In this document: in pieces, positions 10,023 to 19,455 of the stretch | Position numbering within the stretch: the first letter of the stretch is position 1 | Layout: each line of letters opens with the position of its first letter | Assembly (NCBI RefSeq): GCF_021325795.1 | Contig: NZ_JAHPZX010000001.1 | Location: 1,178,001 to 1,242,000, forward strand | From: Bordetella sp. LUAb4 | GTDB taxonomy: Bacteria > Pseudomonadota > Gammaproteobacteria > Burkholderiales > Burkholderiaceae_B | Direction: 5' to 3' | DNA length: 64,000 nucleotides | Position numbers and translations under genes: made by a program | Notes under the pieces: generated by a model | Told to the model about the DNA's origin: nothing | The model's database searches: none | What the model saw: the letters and a program-made list of their open reading frames with translations, nothing else

Positions 10023-10820
10023 CTATTTACGCATGCGGCCGGCCGCAACGTCGCGGAACCAGGCGCGATGGTGCTTCCACGCCCAACCCCAGGTGACCTT
10101 GCCGCGCACCATGGCGCCTATCGATCCCTTCACCCACAGGGCCGCATAAATATGCACGATGATCGCGCAGATTATGCCGAAACCGCAAACCGCGTGCAGC
10201 ACGGACGCGGCCCGGATGACGCCGATGGGAAAATAGAAGCTGAAATACTGCCGCCAGATCACGATGCCGCTGGCCAGCAAACCCAGCATGCACAGGATCA
10301 ACACATAGAACAGCACTTTCTGGCCGGCGTTGTACTTGCCCACTTCGGGCAGCCGGTCCTCGCGGTTGTTCAACACGTCATTGATCTGCTTCAGCCACTG
10401 GACGTCGCGCGCGTGCATGAGATTGTGCCGCCACATGCGCAAGGCCAGCAGCACGAAGCACACGAACATCACCACGCCCACGAAAGGATGCAGGATGCGC
10501 ACCCACGTCCCGCCGCCCAGCACGGCGCTCAGCCAGAACATGGACGGATGGAACAGCGCCACGCCGGAGGCAGCCAGCAGAACGAAGGTGATGGCGACGA
10601 TCCAGTGGTTGGTGCGTTCGCCGGCGGTATAGCGCTCGATCCAGCGGACCCCGCCATGCCGCGGCCCAGCCGGAGCGGCGGTAGGACCAATAGCACCGGC
10701 AGTACCGGTCGCGCCCATACCATCGCCCCCGCCAGCAACGCCAGCACCAGCGGCGTCAGCCCTGCCTCCATGCAGCAACGGATCACGGGGCAAACCCGCG
10801 CGGTTCAGGTCTTCAGCCAT
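10023..10820 (-). CDS. fdoI: Formate dehydrogenase cytochrome b556 (gamma) subunit
   Basis: Membrane subunit that carries electrons from the iron-sulfur beta subunit to quinone through two b haems. Of its ~265 residues, the first ~60 form a Gly/Ala-rich cytoplasmic extension. This is followed by [17 protein letters not shown] and four transmembrane helices. Haem-ligand histidines are likely those in [18 protein letters not shown] and VHIYAALW. The ATG at 10820 overlaps the fdoH stop by 8 bp, indicating coupling; the longer upstream frame lies inside fdoH. The N-terminal extension is longer than in E. coli FdoI. Confidence 0.94.
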   Translation of the reverse strand: MAEDLNRAGLPRDPLLHGGRADAAGAGVAGGGDGMGATGTAGAIGPTAAPAGPRHGGVRWIERYTAGERTNHWIVAITFVLLAASGVALFHPSMFWLSAVLGGGTWVRILHPFVGVVMFVCFVLLALRMWRHNLMHARDVQWLKQINDVLNNREDRLPEVGKYNAGQKVLFYVLILCMLGLLASGIVIWRQYFSFYFPIGVIRAASVLHAVCGFGIICAIIVHIYAALWVKGSIGAMVRGKVTWGWAWKHHRAWFRDVAAGRMRK

Positions 10821-11715
10821 TGCGCACCTCCTCTTCGGCTTTGCGCTCGTCTTCCTCGTCGGTCTCGTTGGGACCCACGCGCACATAGTGGAAGAAGCCC
10901 GCCAGCGCCGTCAGCGCCATGGCGGCCACGCCCAGGGGCTTGGAGATGCCCTTCCAAAAGGCCACCATCGGACTGATGCGCGGGTTCTCCGGCAGACCGT
11001 GATAGAGCCCCGGCCGGTCGGCATGATGCAGCACGTACATCACGTGCGTGCCGCCCACGCCGGGCGGATCGTACAGGCCGGCGTTATCGAAGCCACGCGA
11101 CTTCAGGTCTTCGATACGCTCCTCCGCGTGGTGCTTCATGTCCTCCTTGGTGCCGAACACGATGGCACCGGTGGGACAGGTCTTGGCACAGGCGGGCTCC
11201 TGGCCCACCGCCACGCGGTCGGAACACAAGGTGCACTTGTAGGCCTTGTTGTCCTTCTTCGAGATCCGCGGAACGTTGAAGGGACAGCCCGTCACGCAGT
11301 AGCCGCAGCCGATGCAGTTCTCTTCATGGAAATCGACGATGCCATTGGTGTACTGGACGATGGCGCCCGGCGAAGGACAGGCCTTCAAACAGCCCGGATC
11401 CTCGCAGTGCATGCAGCCGTCCTTGCGGATCAGCCACTCCAGGTTGCCCGTGTCCGGATTGTCGAATTCCGAGAAACGCATCACCGTCCACGAATGCTCG
11501 GTCAGGTCGGCCGGATTGTCGTAAACGCCCACATTGGTACCGACCTCGTCGCGCAGGTCGTTCCATTCCATGCACGCGGTCTGGCAGGCCTTGCAGCCGA
11601 TGCACTTGGAGACATCGATCAGCTTGGCCACCGAACCGGTGGACGGCTCGCGCACCTGCGGCATGGGGGTGGTAGTGGCGGAGCGCCGCTTGATATCCAG
11701 GGATTGCATAGACAT
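10813..11715 (-). CDS. fdoH: Formate dehydrogenase iron-sulfur (beta) subunit
   Basis: A 300-residue electron-transfer subunit with four [4Fe-4S] cysteine clusters: [35 protein letters not shown] and CTLCSD...CAKTC. It ends in one transmembrane helix (about residues 258–278, [15 protein letters not shown]), which anchors the complex on the periplasmic face. It follows fdoG by 13 bp and overlaps fdoI. Length and motif order match FdnH/FdoH. Confidence 0.96.
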   Translation of the reverse strand: MSMQSLDIKRRSATTTPMPQVREPSTGSVAKLIDVSKCIGCKACQTACMEWNDLRDEVGTNVGVYDNPADLTEHSWTVMRFSEFDNPDTGNLEWLIRKDGCMHCEDPGCLKACPSPGAIVQYTNGIVDFHEENCIGCGYCVTGCPFNVPRISKKDNKAYKCTLCSDRVAVGQEPACAKTCPTGAIVFGTKEDMKHHAEERIEDLKSRGFDNAGLYDPPGVGGTHVMYVLHHADRPGLYHGLPENPRISPMVAFWKGISKPLGVAAMALTALAGFFHYVRVGPNETDEEDERKAEEEVRNG

Positions 11716-11728
11716 GTCGGTTCTCCCC

Positions 11729-14700
11729 TCAGGCCTTTTCCACGTTCACCAGGAAGGACTTGAATTCCGGTGTCTGCGAGTTGCCGTCGCCCACGAAAGG
11801 CGTCAGCGTGTTGGCAAGATAGCCGGGCTTGGCTATCCCGACGAAGCCCCAGTGAATGGGAATCCCGACGTGATGCACCTTCTTTCCTTCGATAGTCAGC
11901 GGCTTGATGCGCTTGGTGACCAAGGCCACGGCCTTGATATAGCCCCGGTTGGACGACACCTTGACCATGCTGCCGTTGGCGATGCCCAGTTCCTGGGCCA
12001 TCACTTCGCCGATTTCGACGAACTGCTGCGGCTGGATGATGGCGTTCAACAGCACATTCTTCGTCCAGTAATGGAAGTGCTCGGTCAGGCGATAGGTGGT
12101 CGCCGCATACGGGAAGCGGTCGGCCTTGCCCATCTGCGCCAGATCATCCTTGAAGATGCGCGCCGCCGGGTTGTTGGTGACTTCCGGCCGGTCGCGATTC
12201 AGCGGATTGAAGCCGATCGGTGTTTCGAAAGGCTCGTAGTGCTCCGGGAACGGCCCTTCGGCCATGCCGGCGCGCGCGAAGAAACGCGCCACCCCTTCCG
12301 GGTTCATGATGAAGGGTCCCATGCCGCCGGCGGGATCCTCGTCCACCTTGAAGTCGGGCACGTCGGCGCCGCCCCAGGTCTTGCCGTTCCAACTGATCAG
12401 CTTGCGATCGGGATTGAAGGGCTTGCCGGTCAGGTCGCAGGACGCGCGGTTGTACAACACGCGCCGGTTGGCCGGCCACGCCCAGGCCCAGTTCAGGGTC
12501 TGGCCGATGCCGGTCGGATCGCTGTTGTCGCGGCGCGCCATCTGGTTGCCGGCCGGCGACCAGGCACCGGCGAAGATCCAGCAACCGCTGGACGTGGTGC
12601 CGTCGTCGCGCAGTTCGGCGAAGCCGGCCAACTGCTCGCCGCCCTTGCGTGTGACCTTGGTCGGATCCTTGGCATCGGTCAGGTCGACGATGGCGCGGCC
12701 GCTGTATTCCTTGGCCAGTTCTTCCGCGGTGGGACTCAGCGCATTGGAATAAGGCCAGTCCAGGTTGACGATGGGGTCCGGATAGGCGCCGCCCTCTTCC
12801 TGGTACATCTTGCGCAGCCGCGCGAACAGGCCCGACATGATCTCGATGTCGCTGCGTGCCTCGCCCGGTGGCTCGGCGCCCTTCCAGTGCCATTGCAGCC
12901 AGCGGCCGGAGTTGACCAGGGCCCCCTCCTCCTCGGCGAAACAGGTGGTCGGCAGACGGAACACTTCAGTCTTGATGGACGCGGTATCAACGTTGTTGAG
13001 GTCGCCCATATTGCGCCAGAACTCCGACGTCTCGGTGTTCAGCGGATCCATGATCACCAGGAACTTCAACTTGGCGAGGGCCCCGTTCAGCTTGTTCTTG
13101 TTGGGCGCGGCCGCCAGCGGGTTGAAGCCCTGGCAGATATAGCCATTGACCTTGCCCTCGTTCATCAGCTCGAACACCTGCAGCATGTCGTAGCTGCGGT
13201 CCAGCTTGGGCAGGTAATCGTAGGCCCAGTTGTTTTCCGCGGTAGCCGCCTTGCCCCACCAGGCCTTCATCAGGCTGACGTGGAATTTCTTGTAGTTCTG
13301 CCAGTAGCTGAGCTGATTGGGACGCAAGGGCTTGGTGGCGCGCGTCTCGATGTACTTGTTGAAATCCTGCTCCGGCTCATTGGGCAAGGTCATATAGCCT
13401 GGCAGCAGGTTCGTCATCAAGCCCAGATCGGTCAGCCCCTGGATGTTGGAGTGGCCGCGCAAGGCATTCATGCCGCCGCCGGCGACGCCGATATTCCCCA
13501 GCAGCAACTGCACCATGGCGCCGGTGCGGATGATCTGCGAGCCCACCGAGTGCTGCGTCCAGCCAAGGGCGTACAGGACCGTCGCGGCGCGGCCGGCCAC
13601 GGCCGTACCGGCCAGCATCTCGCACACCTTGAGGAACTTGTCCTTGGGCGTGCCGCAGGCGCGTTCGACCATCTCCGCCGTATAGCGGGAATAGTGCTTC
13701 TTCAGCAGTTGGTAGACGGAGCGCGGATGCTGCAGCGTCGGGTCGGTCTTGACGAAGCCGTCCTCGCCCTTCTCGTAGTCCCACGACGACTTGTCATAGG
13801 TACGTTTCTCCGCGTTGTAGCCGGAATACAGGCCGGCCTCGAAGGCGAAGTCTTCGCGCACGAGATAAGGGAAGTCCGTGTAATTGCGGACGTACTCGTG
13901 GTGGATCTTGTCGTTGGCGAGGAGATAGTTGATCACCCCACCCAGGAAAATGATGTCGCTGCCGGTACGTATGGGCGCGTAAAAGTCCGCCACGGACGCC
14001 GAGCGCGTAAAGCGCGGATCCACGACGATCAGCTTGGCCTTGTTATGGGCCTTGGCTTCAGTGACCCATTTGAACCCGCAAGGGTGGGCCTCGGCGGCAT
14101 TGCCACCCATGATCAGTACGATATCGGCGTTCTTGATGTCGACCCAATGGTTCGTCATCGCTCCACGGCCAAACGTCGGGGCAAGACCTGCCACCGTCGG
14201 GCCGTGTCAGACACGAGCTTGGTTATCGAACCCCAGCATGCCGGTACTGCGTATGACCTTGTGCGTGATGTAGCCCACCTCGTTGCTGGACGCCGATGCG
14301 GCCAGCATACCGGTGGTCAGCCAACGATTGACGGTCTTGCCATCCGCGGTCTTGGCGACGAAGTTGGCGTCGCGATCCTGCTTGAGCAATTTGCTGATGC
14401 GGTTCAGGGCATCGTCCCAGGACATGCGCTGCCACTTGTCGGAACCAGGCGCGCGGTATTCCGGATACTTGAGTCGGCTGGGGCTGTGGATGAAGTCGAT
14501 CAGACTTGCACCCTTCGGACAGAGCGTGCCCCGATTGACGGGGTGGTCCGGATCGCCTTCGATGTGGATGATGCTGGCGGTGGCATTCTTGGCGCCGTCG
14601 CCAAGACCGTACATCAGGATCCCACAGGCGACCGAACAGTACGGACAGGTGTTGCGGGTTTCGGTCATCCGGGCGAGCTTGTAGGCACGGACTTCAGCCA

Positions 14701-14797
14701 GGGCCGGCGTGGGGGAGACCCCCAGCATGGCCAGACTGGATCCTGCCAGGGTCGCTCCGGTCACCTTGAAAAATTGGCGCCGGTTAATGTTAACCAT
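11729..14797 (-). CDS. fdoG: Selenocysteine-containing formate dehydrogenase, major (alpha) subunit
   Basis: One gene read through an in-frame UGA: codon 197 (14207–14209) encodes selenocysteine in the context DNQARV[13 protein letters not shown], as in E. coli FdnG/FdoG. Total length is 1022 residues. The N-terminus has a Tat signal ([10 protein letters not shown]...ALA), so the folded molybdenum enzyme is exported. Next comes a [4Fe-4S] site CPYCSVACG...CPKGAS, then the molybdopterin-binding domains ([16 protein letters not shown]) and a C-terminal MoCo-binding barrel. It oxidises periplasmic formate to CO2 and feeds quinone through FdoH/FdoI. A naive gene finder would split it into two frames at 14194/14207; a SECIS hairpin directly after the UGA argues against a frameshift or pseudogene. 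Confidence 0.97.
14168..14206 (-). promoter_or_regulatory. Bacterial SECIS element of fdoG
   Basis: The 39 nt directly after the UGA fold into a hairpin. Its apical part, 14178–14195 on the complementary strand, pairs GGTGGCA with TGCCCC around an AGGTCT loop. The GGUCU loop is the hallmark recognised by SelB in E. coli fdhF and fdnG. Position and loop sequence are both as expected. Confidence 0.88.
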
Positions 14798-15053
14798 GGA
14801 ACGTTACTCCTTGGACTCTGACGCTGACCGGCCTGGAAGGGATCGCCTCAAGGGGTCGTCTCACGCGGGCCGGACCGGAATGTTCGATTCATTCCAGGTG
14901 GTCATACGCACATAAGTATAGGAGGGAATGCTCAAGATTTCGTTAACACGGTGGTATGAGGAGTTAACATGCGCCCAGTTGCATCCATGCGGCAACGCAA
15001 CATTCGATGTTGTGTAGCAGTTCCCTTTTCTCATTTCTTCTTGGCAGCTCTCC
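14798..15053. other. Divergent intergenic region between fdoG and the thioesterase
   Basis: This 256-bp region must carry the formate dehydrogenase/selenium operon promoter (minus strand) and the thioesterase promoter (plus strand). I see two GTTAAC words exactly 21 bp apart (14942 and 14963), a spacing of two helical turns. I see no convincing −24/−12 element and no clear paired −35/−10 that I would call. Confidence 0.4.
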
Positions 15054-15560
15054 ATGGACGAAGCCTTCAGCCACCAGTTGTCGATGACCATCCTCATGAC
15101 CCCGGACATGGCCAATTTCTCTGGCAATGTGCACGGCGGCCATATTCTCAAATACCTGGATCAGGTGGCCTATGCCTGTGCCAGCCGCTATGCCGGCCAA
15201 TACGTGGTGACGCTGTCGGTCGACCAGGTGGTGTTCCGCGAACCCATCCACGTGGGCGAACTGGTGACCTTCCTGGCGTCGGTGAACTACACGGGCCGCA
15301 CATCGATGGAAATCGGCATCAAGGTCGTTACCGAAGACATCCGCCAGAAGCTGGTGCGCCACACCAATAGCTGCTACTTCACCATGGTGGCGATGGACGA
15401 ACTGGGCAACCCCACGCCCGTGCCGCCGCTGGAACTGCGCAACGAGGAAGAAAAGCAGCGCTTCGAGGCAGCCGCCCAGCGCCGCGCCCTGAAGCAGGAG
15501 ATGGAAAAGCGCCACGAGGCCATCAAGAAATCCGTGGCGCAGAACGCCGGCAATGCTTGA
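15054..15560 (+). CDS. Acyl-CoA thioesterase, YciA-like hotdog fold
   Basis: A 168-residue single-hotdog thioesterase that hydrolyses acyl-CoA in the cytoplasm. Recognisable blocks are TPDMANFSGNVHGGHILKYLD with the catalytic Asn/His/Gly region, VTLSVDQVVFREPIHVGELV, and NYTGRTSMEIGIKV. A charged helical tail of ~35 residues (EEEKQRFEAAAQRR...) follows the fold. The 3' end of the coding region runs into a three-copy 14-bp repeat that duplicates the stop region. Substrate chain length cannot be told from sequence. Confidence 0.9.
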   Translation: MDEAFSHQLSMTILMTPDMANFSGNVHGGHILKYLDQVAYACASRYAGQYVVTLSVDQVVFREPIHVGELVTFLASVNYTGRTSMEIGIKVVTEDIRQKLVRHTNSCYFTMVAMDELGNPTPVPPLELRNEEEKQRFEAAAQRRALKQEMEKRHEAIKKSVAQNAGNA

Positions 15561-15590
15561 AAGGCAATGCTTGAAAGGCAACGCTTGAAA
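15549..15590. repeat. Three tandem copies of a 14-bp unit at the thioesterase 3' end
   Basis: GGCAATGCTTGAAA occurs twice perfectly and a third time with one change (GGCAACGCTTGAAA). The first copy contains the thioesterase stop codon, so the copies duplicate the stop context. They reach to within 2 bp of the end of the convergent kinase gene. This is most simply a local slippage duplication. Confidence 0.85.
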
Positions 15591-15591
15591 A

Positions 15592-17295
15592 TCAAGCCCG
15601 CGCCAAGGCCTGGCGCACCATGGCGGCCAGGTCATCGATGTCGAAGGGCTTCTGCAGGATCCGCTCGTGCTGGAGCAGTTCGGCGCTTACCTGGGCATCG
15701 ACGAAGCCCGTCGCCAGGATGATGGGCAGGTCGGGCAGCACGGCGCGGACTCGCTCGATCACTTCCGCGCCATTCATGCCGGGCATGATGAAATCCACCA
15801 TCAGCAAATCAGGCGCACGTTCCTGCAGTAGCCGCAGGCCGGCCTCGCCGTCGGCCGCCTGGCGCACCTGATAGCCCAAGGTCTGCAGGCATTCGACAAT
15901 GAGATTGCGCACGATGGCATCGTCATCGATGACCAGGATATCGGCACCCGCACTGTCCTGTGACGTATCCGCGGCCGCCTTCCCGGTGACCGCTTCCGTG
16001 GCGGCCACACTGTCGCCGGACGCGACACTGAGCCATAGTTCGACGACCGTACCCTTGCCCAGCTCGCTGTCGATGCGCGCCGTGCCGCCGGACTGGCGGG
16101 CGATGCCATACACCTGGCTCAAGCCCAGGCCGGTCCCCTTGCCCACCGGCTTGGTGGTGAAAAAGGGATCGAACACCTTGGACAAGGCCGACGGCGCGAT
16201 GCCGCTGCCGGTATCGGCCACGGCGATGATCACGTAATCGCCGTCGAGCAGATCGCCCTCGCCCCGGCGCACCGATGTGGTCAGCGTCACCGTTCCCCCT
16301 GACGGCATGGCATCGCGCGCATTGATGCCCAGATTCAGCACCGCCAGCTCCAACTGATTTGCGTCGGCGATGGCCGCGGGAACGGTGGGATCCAGACGAG
16401 TGACGATGGACACCGTCGGGCCCAGCGACAAGCCCAGCAGATCGCGCATGCCGCTTAGCAGTGCATTGACGTCGGTGACGCGCAGATCCATGGTCTGGCT
16501 GCGCGCGAAGGCCAGCAGCTGGCTGGTCAACCGCGCGCCGCGCGACACCGCCTGGCGTGCATTACCCGCGAGACGGCGGATACGGGCATCGTCGGTCGCG
16601 CGATCGATCAACTCGATACTGCCCATGATGATATTGAGCAGGTTGTTGAAATCGTGCGCCAGGCCTCCAGTCAGCTGGCCGATGGATTCCATCTTCTGCG
16701 ACTGCACCAGCGCGCTTTGGGTGCGCTCGCGCGCGCGCACTTCCTTCATCAGGCTGTCGTTGGCGCGCGCCAAATCATGCGTGCGCACGGAGATGCGGCT
16801 TTCCAGGGTGTCGTTGAGCACGCGCAAGGCTTCTTCGATTTCCACCTGCCGGCCCAGCTGCGCACGCGCCTGGTATTGCCGGACGCGCGAACGCAAGGCC
16901 CCGTTGATGGCACGGCGCAGCGCGTCCCCACGCAAGGGACGTTCGAGCAGCGCTACATTGCCCAGGCTTTCGACGCCGGTCGGCGGGCCGCTGGCACCAT
17001 TGAGAATGATGAAAGGGAAATCAGACCACGAAGGCTGGCTTCGCACCCAGGCGGCCAGGCGATCGCACTCGCGCGTGCCGATCGACTGCGCCGCGATCAA
17101 GCCGCAAGCCGCTTCATCCAGGTCGCTGAAGAAAGCTTCGAAGTCGGCGCATTCGCGCACCCGGTCGCCATATTCGGCCAGGATGCCGCCAAGAGTGCGC
17201 TTATCACGGCCGCGCGGGGCCAGGACCAGAATCGGCGAGCTGATGTCGGTGGCGGTCTCTCCAATCGACGGGACGGTAGTCACGCGTTGTTCCAT
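15592..17295 (-). CDS. Hybrid sensor histidine kinase with C-terminal receiver
   Basis: A 567-residue cytoplasmic protein with no transmembrane segment. The start is set at the ATG at 17295 (MEQRVTTVPS). The first ~140 residues look like a degenerate receiver-type domain (ILVLAPRGRDKRTLGG...). A coiled coil follows, then a HisKA domain with the phospho-histidine in LAHDFNNLLN, a HATPase domain (NARDAMP, DTGSGIAP, GKGTGLGLS), and a true receiver (VIDDDAIVRN, phospho-aspartate in MVDFIMPGMNG). The architecture resembles the hybrid kinases that often sit alone and phosphorylate a distant partner. It converges on the thioesterase. Its signal and target are unknown. Confidence 0.88.
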   Translation of the reverse strand: MEQRVTTVPSIGETATDISSPILVLAPRGRDKRTLGGILAEYGDRVRECADFEAFFSDLDEAACGLIAAQSIGTRECDRLAAWVRSQPSWSDFPFIILNGASGPPTGVESLGNVALLERPLRGDALRRAINGALRSRVRQYQARAQLGRQVEIEEALRVLNDTLESRISVRTHDLARANDSLMKEVRARERTQSALVQSQKMESIGQLTGGLAHDFNNLLNIIMGSIELIDRATDDARIRRLAGNARQAVSRGARLTSQLLAFARSQTMDLRVTDVNALLSGMRDLLGLSLGPTVSIVTRLDPTVPAAIADANQLELAVLNLGINARDAMPSGGTVTLTTSVRRGEGDLLDGDYVIIAVADTGSGIAPSALSKVFDPFFTTKPVGKGTGLGLSQVYGIARQSGGTARIDSELGKGTVVELWLSVASGDSVAATEAVTGKAAADTSQDSAGADILVIDDDAIVRNLIVECLQTLGYQVRQAADGEAGLRLLQERAPDLLMVDFIMPGMNGAEVIERVRAVLPDLPIILATGFVDAQVSAELLQHERILQKPFDIDDLAAMVRQALARA

Positions 17296-17493
17296 TGGCG
17301 TATGTTCCTGATGGGAACGCAGTGGAGGACGGATCAGTCTATACAGGGGTTGCACGCCACGTCCCGCCACTTGTAACAACGAGCGAGCCAGGGGCCGAGA
17401 ATGTTACTCAGTTCGCTCTACCGCTACGGGTGTTACGCCAGGTTGCACCCATTGATGAGAACCTTTTCACCCCCGTGATAGCCTGATCAACCT

Positions 17494-19404
17494 ATGCCCC
17501 GTACTCATCCATCCTCTCATTCGAAGCCGCTGGAAGACTACGGTCTGATCGGCAATATGCTGTCGGCCGCGCTGGTCGCGCGCGATGGCTCCATCGACTG
17601 GCTGTGCCTGCCCCATTTCAATTCGCCGGCCTGCTTCGCTGCCCTGTTGGGCAATGAATCGAACGGTCGCTGGCAGATCCGCCCCCACGCCACCGAGTGC
17701 CGTACCACGCGACGCTATGTGCCCGGGACCGCCGTGCTGGAGACGTGTCATGAAACGGCCACCGGCAAGGTGACGGTGTTCGACTTCATGCCGCTGTCGG
17801 AGGACGAGCATAGAGTCGACGTGGTGCGCCTGATCCGCGGCGACGAAGGCCATGTCGAGATGGACATGGAGCTGATCCTGCGTTTCAACTACGGGCAGGC
17901 AGTGCCCTGGGTGCGCCGGCGCGATTACGGCCTTAGCGCTGTCGCCGGGCCGGACGCGGTGGAAATCCACACCCAGGTGCCGATGAAGGGCGAGGACATG
18001 AAGACCTGCTCGCGCTTCACCGTGCATAAGGGCGAGACGCCGGCTTTCACGCTGTCCTACCATCCTTCGCACAAGTCGCCCCACTTCGTGCCCGACCGCA
18101 GCGAAAGCCTGGACCGCACCATCGGCTGGTGGCGCGAATGGTCCAAGCGTTGCCGGGGCGACGCGGAACATCACCCGGTCTGGCACGAAGCCATCGTGCG
18201 GTCGATGATCACTTTGAAGCTGCTGACCTTCCGTCCGACGGGCGGCATGGTCGCGGCGCCGACCACCTCGCTGCCGGAACGCTTGGGCGGCGAGCGCAAT
18301 TGGGACTACCGCTATTGCTGGCTGCGCGATTCCGCGATGATCCTGTATGCGCTGCTCAACGGCGGCTACCGGGACGAAGCGGAAGCCTGGCGCCATTGGC
18401 TGATGCGGGCGACCTCCGGCCTGCCCGACCAATTGCAGATCATGTATGGCGTGTCGGGCGAACGGCAGTTGCCCGAATTCGAACTGCCCTGGCTGCCCGG
18501 CTACGAAAACAGCAAGCCGGTGCGCATCGGCAATGCGGCGTCCACGCAGATCCAGATGGATATCTATGGCGAAGTCATCGAGGCGCTGCACGCCGCGCGC
18601 GAAGCCGAACTGGCGCCGCTGGAACATGCCTGGCGCCTGCAGCGGGTGCTGCTGCAGCCCTTGAAGAAACACTGGAATACGCGCGATCACGGCATCTGGG
18701 AAGTGCGTGGTCCACGCCGGGCCTTCACGCATTCGCGCGTGATGTGCTGGGTGGCGTTCGACCGCGCCATCAAGTCGATCGAACGGTTCAACCTGGATCT
18801 GCAAGGCTCCAAGGAAGAATTGGTGGCCTTGCGCGACAAGGTCCATGCGGATATCTGCGAACATGGCTTCGACCCCAAGCTCAACAGCTTCGTCCAGTCC
18901 TACGGCGGCAAGGCGCTGGATGCCAGCCTGCTGATGATCCCGCAGGTGGGTTTCCTGCCCATCGATGATCCGCGCGTCGCGGGCACCATCAAGGCCATCG
19001 AACAACGCCTGCTGCGCGACGACGGCCTGGTGTATCGCTATGACACGACCCAGACCGACGATGGCCTGCCCGATGGCGAGGGCGTGTTCCTGGCATGCAG
19101 CTTCTGGCTGGCCGATGCCTATGTCATGCAGGGACGCATGGACGAGGCGCGCGACCTGTACAACCGGCTGCTGGCCTTGCGCAATGACCTGGGGCTGCTG
19201 GCCGAGGAATACGAACCGGTCAGCAAACGCCTGATCGGCAATTTCCCCCAGGGCTTTTCCCATATCGGTCTCATCAATACGGGCTACAACTTGATGAAAG
19301 CGACGTCCGGTCCGGTACAGCAGCGCGCCAGCAGTTCGGCGCCGCATAACGGTAACGCGCCGCACCCGGCACCGCCGGCGGATGCGCCGCACGCCCCCGG
19401 ATAG
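17494..19404 (+). CDS. Glycoside hydrolase family 15 protein
   Basis: A 636-residue cytoplasmic GH15 protein, of the group that includes bacterial glucoamylases and trehalases. The N-terminal beta-sandwich opens with LEDYGLIGNMLSAALVARDGSIDWLCLPHFNSPACFA. The (alpha/alpha)6 barrel carries NWDYRYCWLRDSAM, and a likely catalytic glutamate sits in LAEEYEP near the end. No signal peptide is visible. It is followed after ~50 bp by topoisomerase IB on the same strand. The probable substrate is an alpha-linked glucan or trehalose; the sequence alone does not settle which. Confidence 0.88.
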   Translation: MPRTHPSSHSKPLEDYGLIGNMLSAALVARDGSIDWLCLPHFNSPACFAALLGNESNGRWQIRPHATECRTTRRYVPGTAVLETCHETATGKVTVFDFMPLSEDEHRVDVVRLIRGDEGHVEMDMELILRFNYGQAVPWVRRRDYGLSAVAGPDAVEIHTQVPMKGEDMKTCSRFTVHKGETPAFTLSYHPSHKSPHFVPDRSESLDRTIGWWREWSKRCRGDAEHHPVWHEAIVRSMITLKLLTFRPTGGMVAAPTTSLPERLGGERNWDYRYCWLRDSAMILYALLNGGYRDEAEAWRHWLMRATSGLPDQLQIMYGVSGERQLPEFELPWLPGYENSKPVRIGNAASTQIQMDIYGEVIEALHAAREAELAPLEHAWRLQRVLLQPLKKHWNTRDHGIWEVRGPRRAFTHSRVMCWVAFDRAIKSIERFNLDLQGSKEELVALRDKVHADICEHGFDPKLNSFVQSYGGKALDASLLMIPQVGFLPIDDPRVAGTIKAIEQRLLRDDGLVYRYDTTQTDDGLPDGEGVFLACSFWLADAYVMQGRMDEARDLYNRLLALRNDLGLLAEEYEPVSKRLIGNFPQGFSHIGLINTGYNLMKATSGPVQQRASSSAPHNGNAPHPAPPADAPHAPG

Positions 19405-19455
19405 AGGCGGCGGGCACGCGATTTGCATAGCGCAGGCCCTCTCGCAGGAGCCGCC

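Noticed and set aside
14194-14209. Apparent split of fdoG into two genes or a nonsense pseudogene
   Set aside because: The interrupting codon is UGA in the conserved V-Sec-HGPT context, followed by a SECIS hairpin, and selA, selB and selC are adjacent.
11534-14821. A 1095-codon open frame on the plus strand antisense to fdoG
   Set aside because: It is a shadow of the GC-rich codon pattern of fdoG/fdoH; the translation is Arg/Gly/His-rich without any domain, while the opposite strand encodes a complete formate dehydrogenase.
14942-14968. Two GTTAAC words 21 bp apart as an operator for the formate dehydrogenase operon
   Set aside because: The spacing is suggestive, but two short palindromic words are too little evidence; no matching regulator is in the window.
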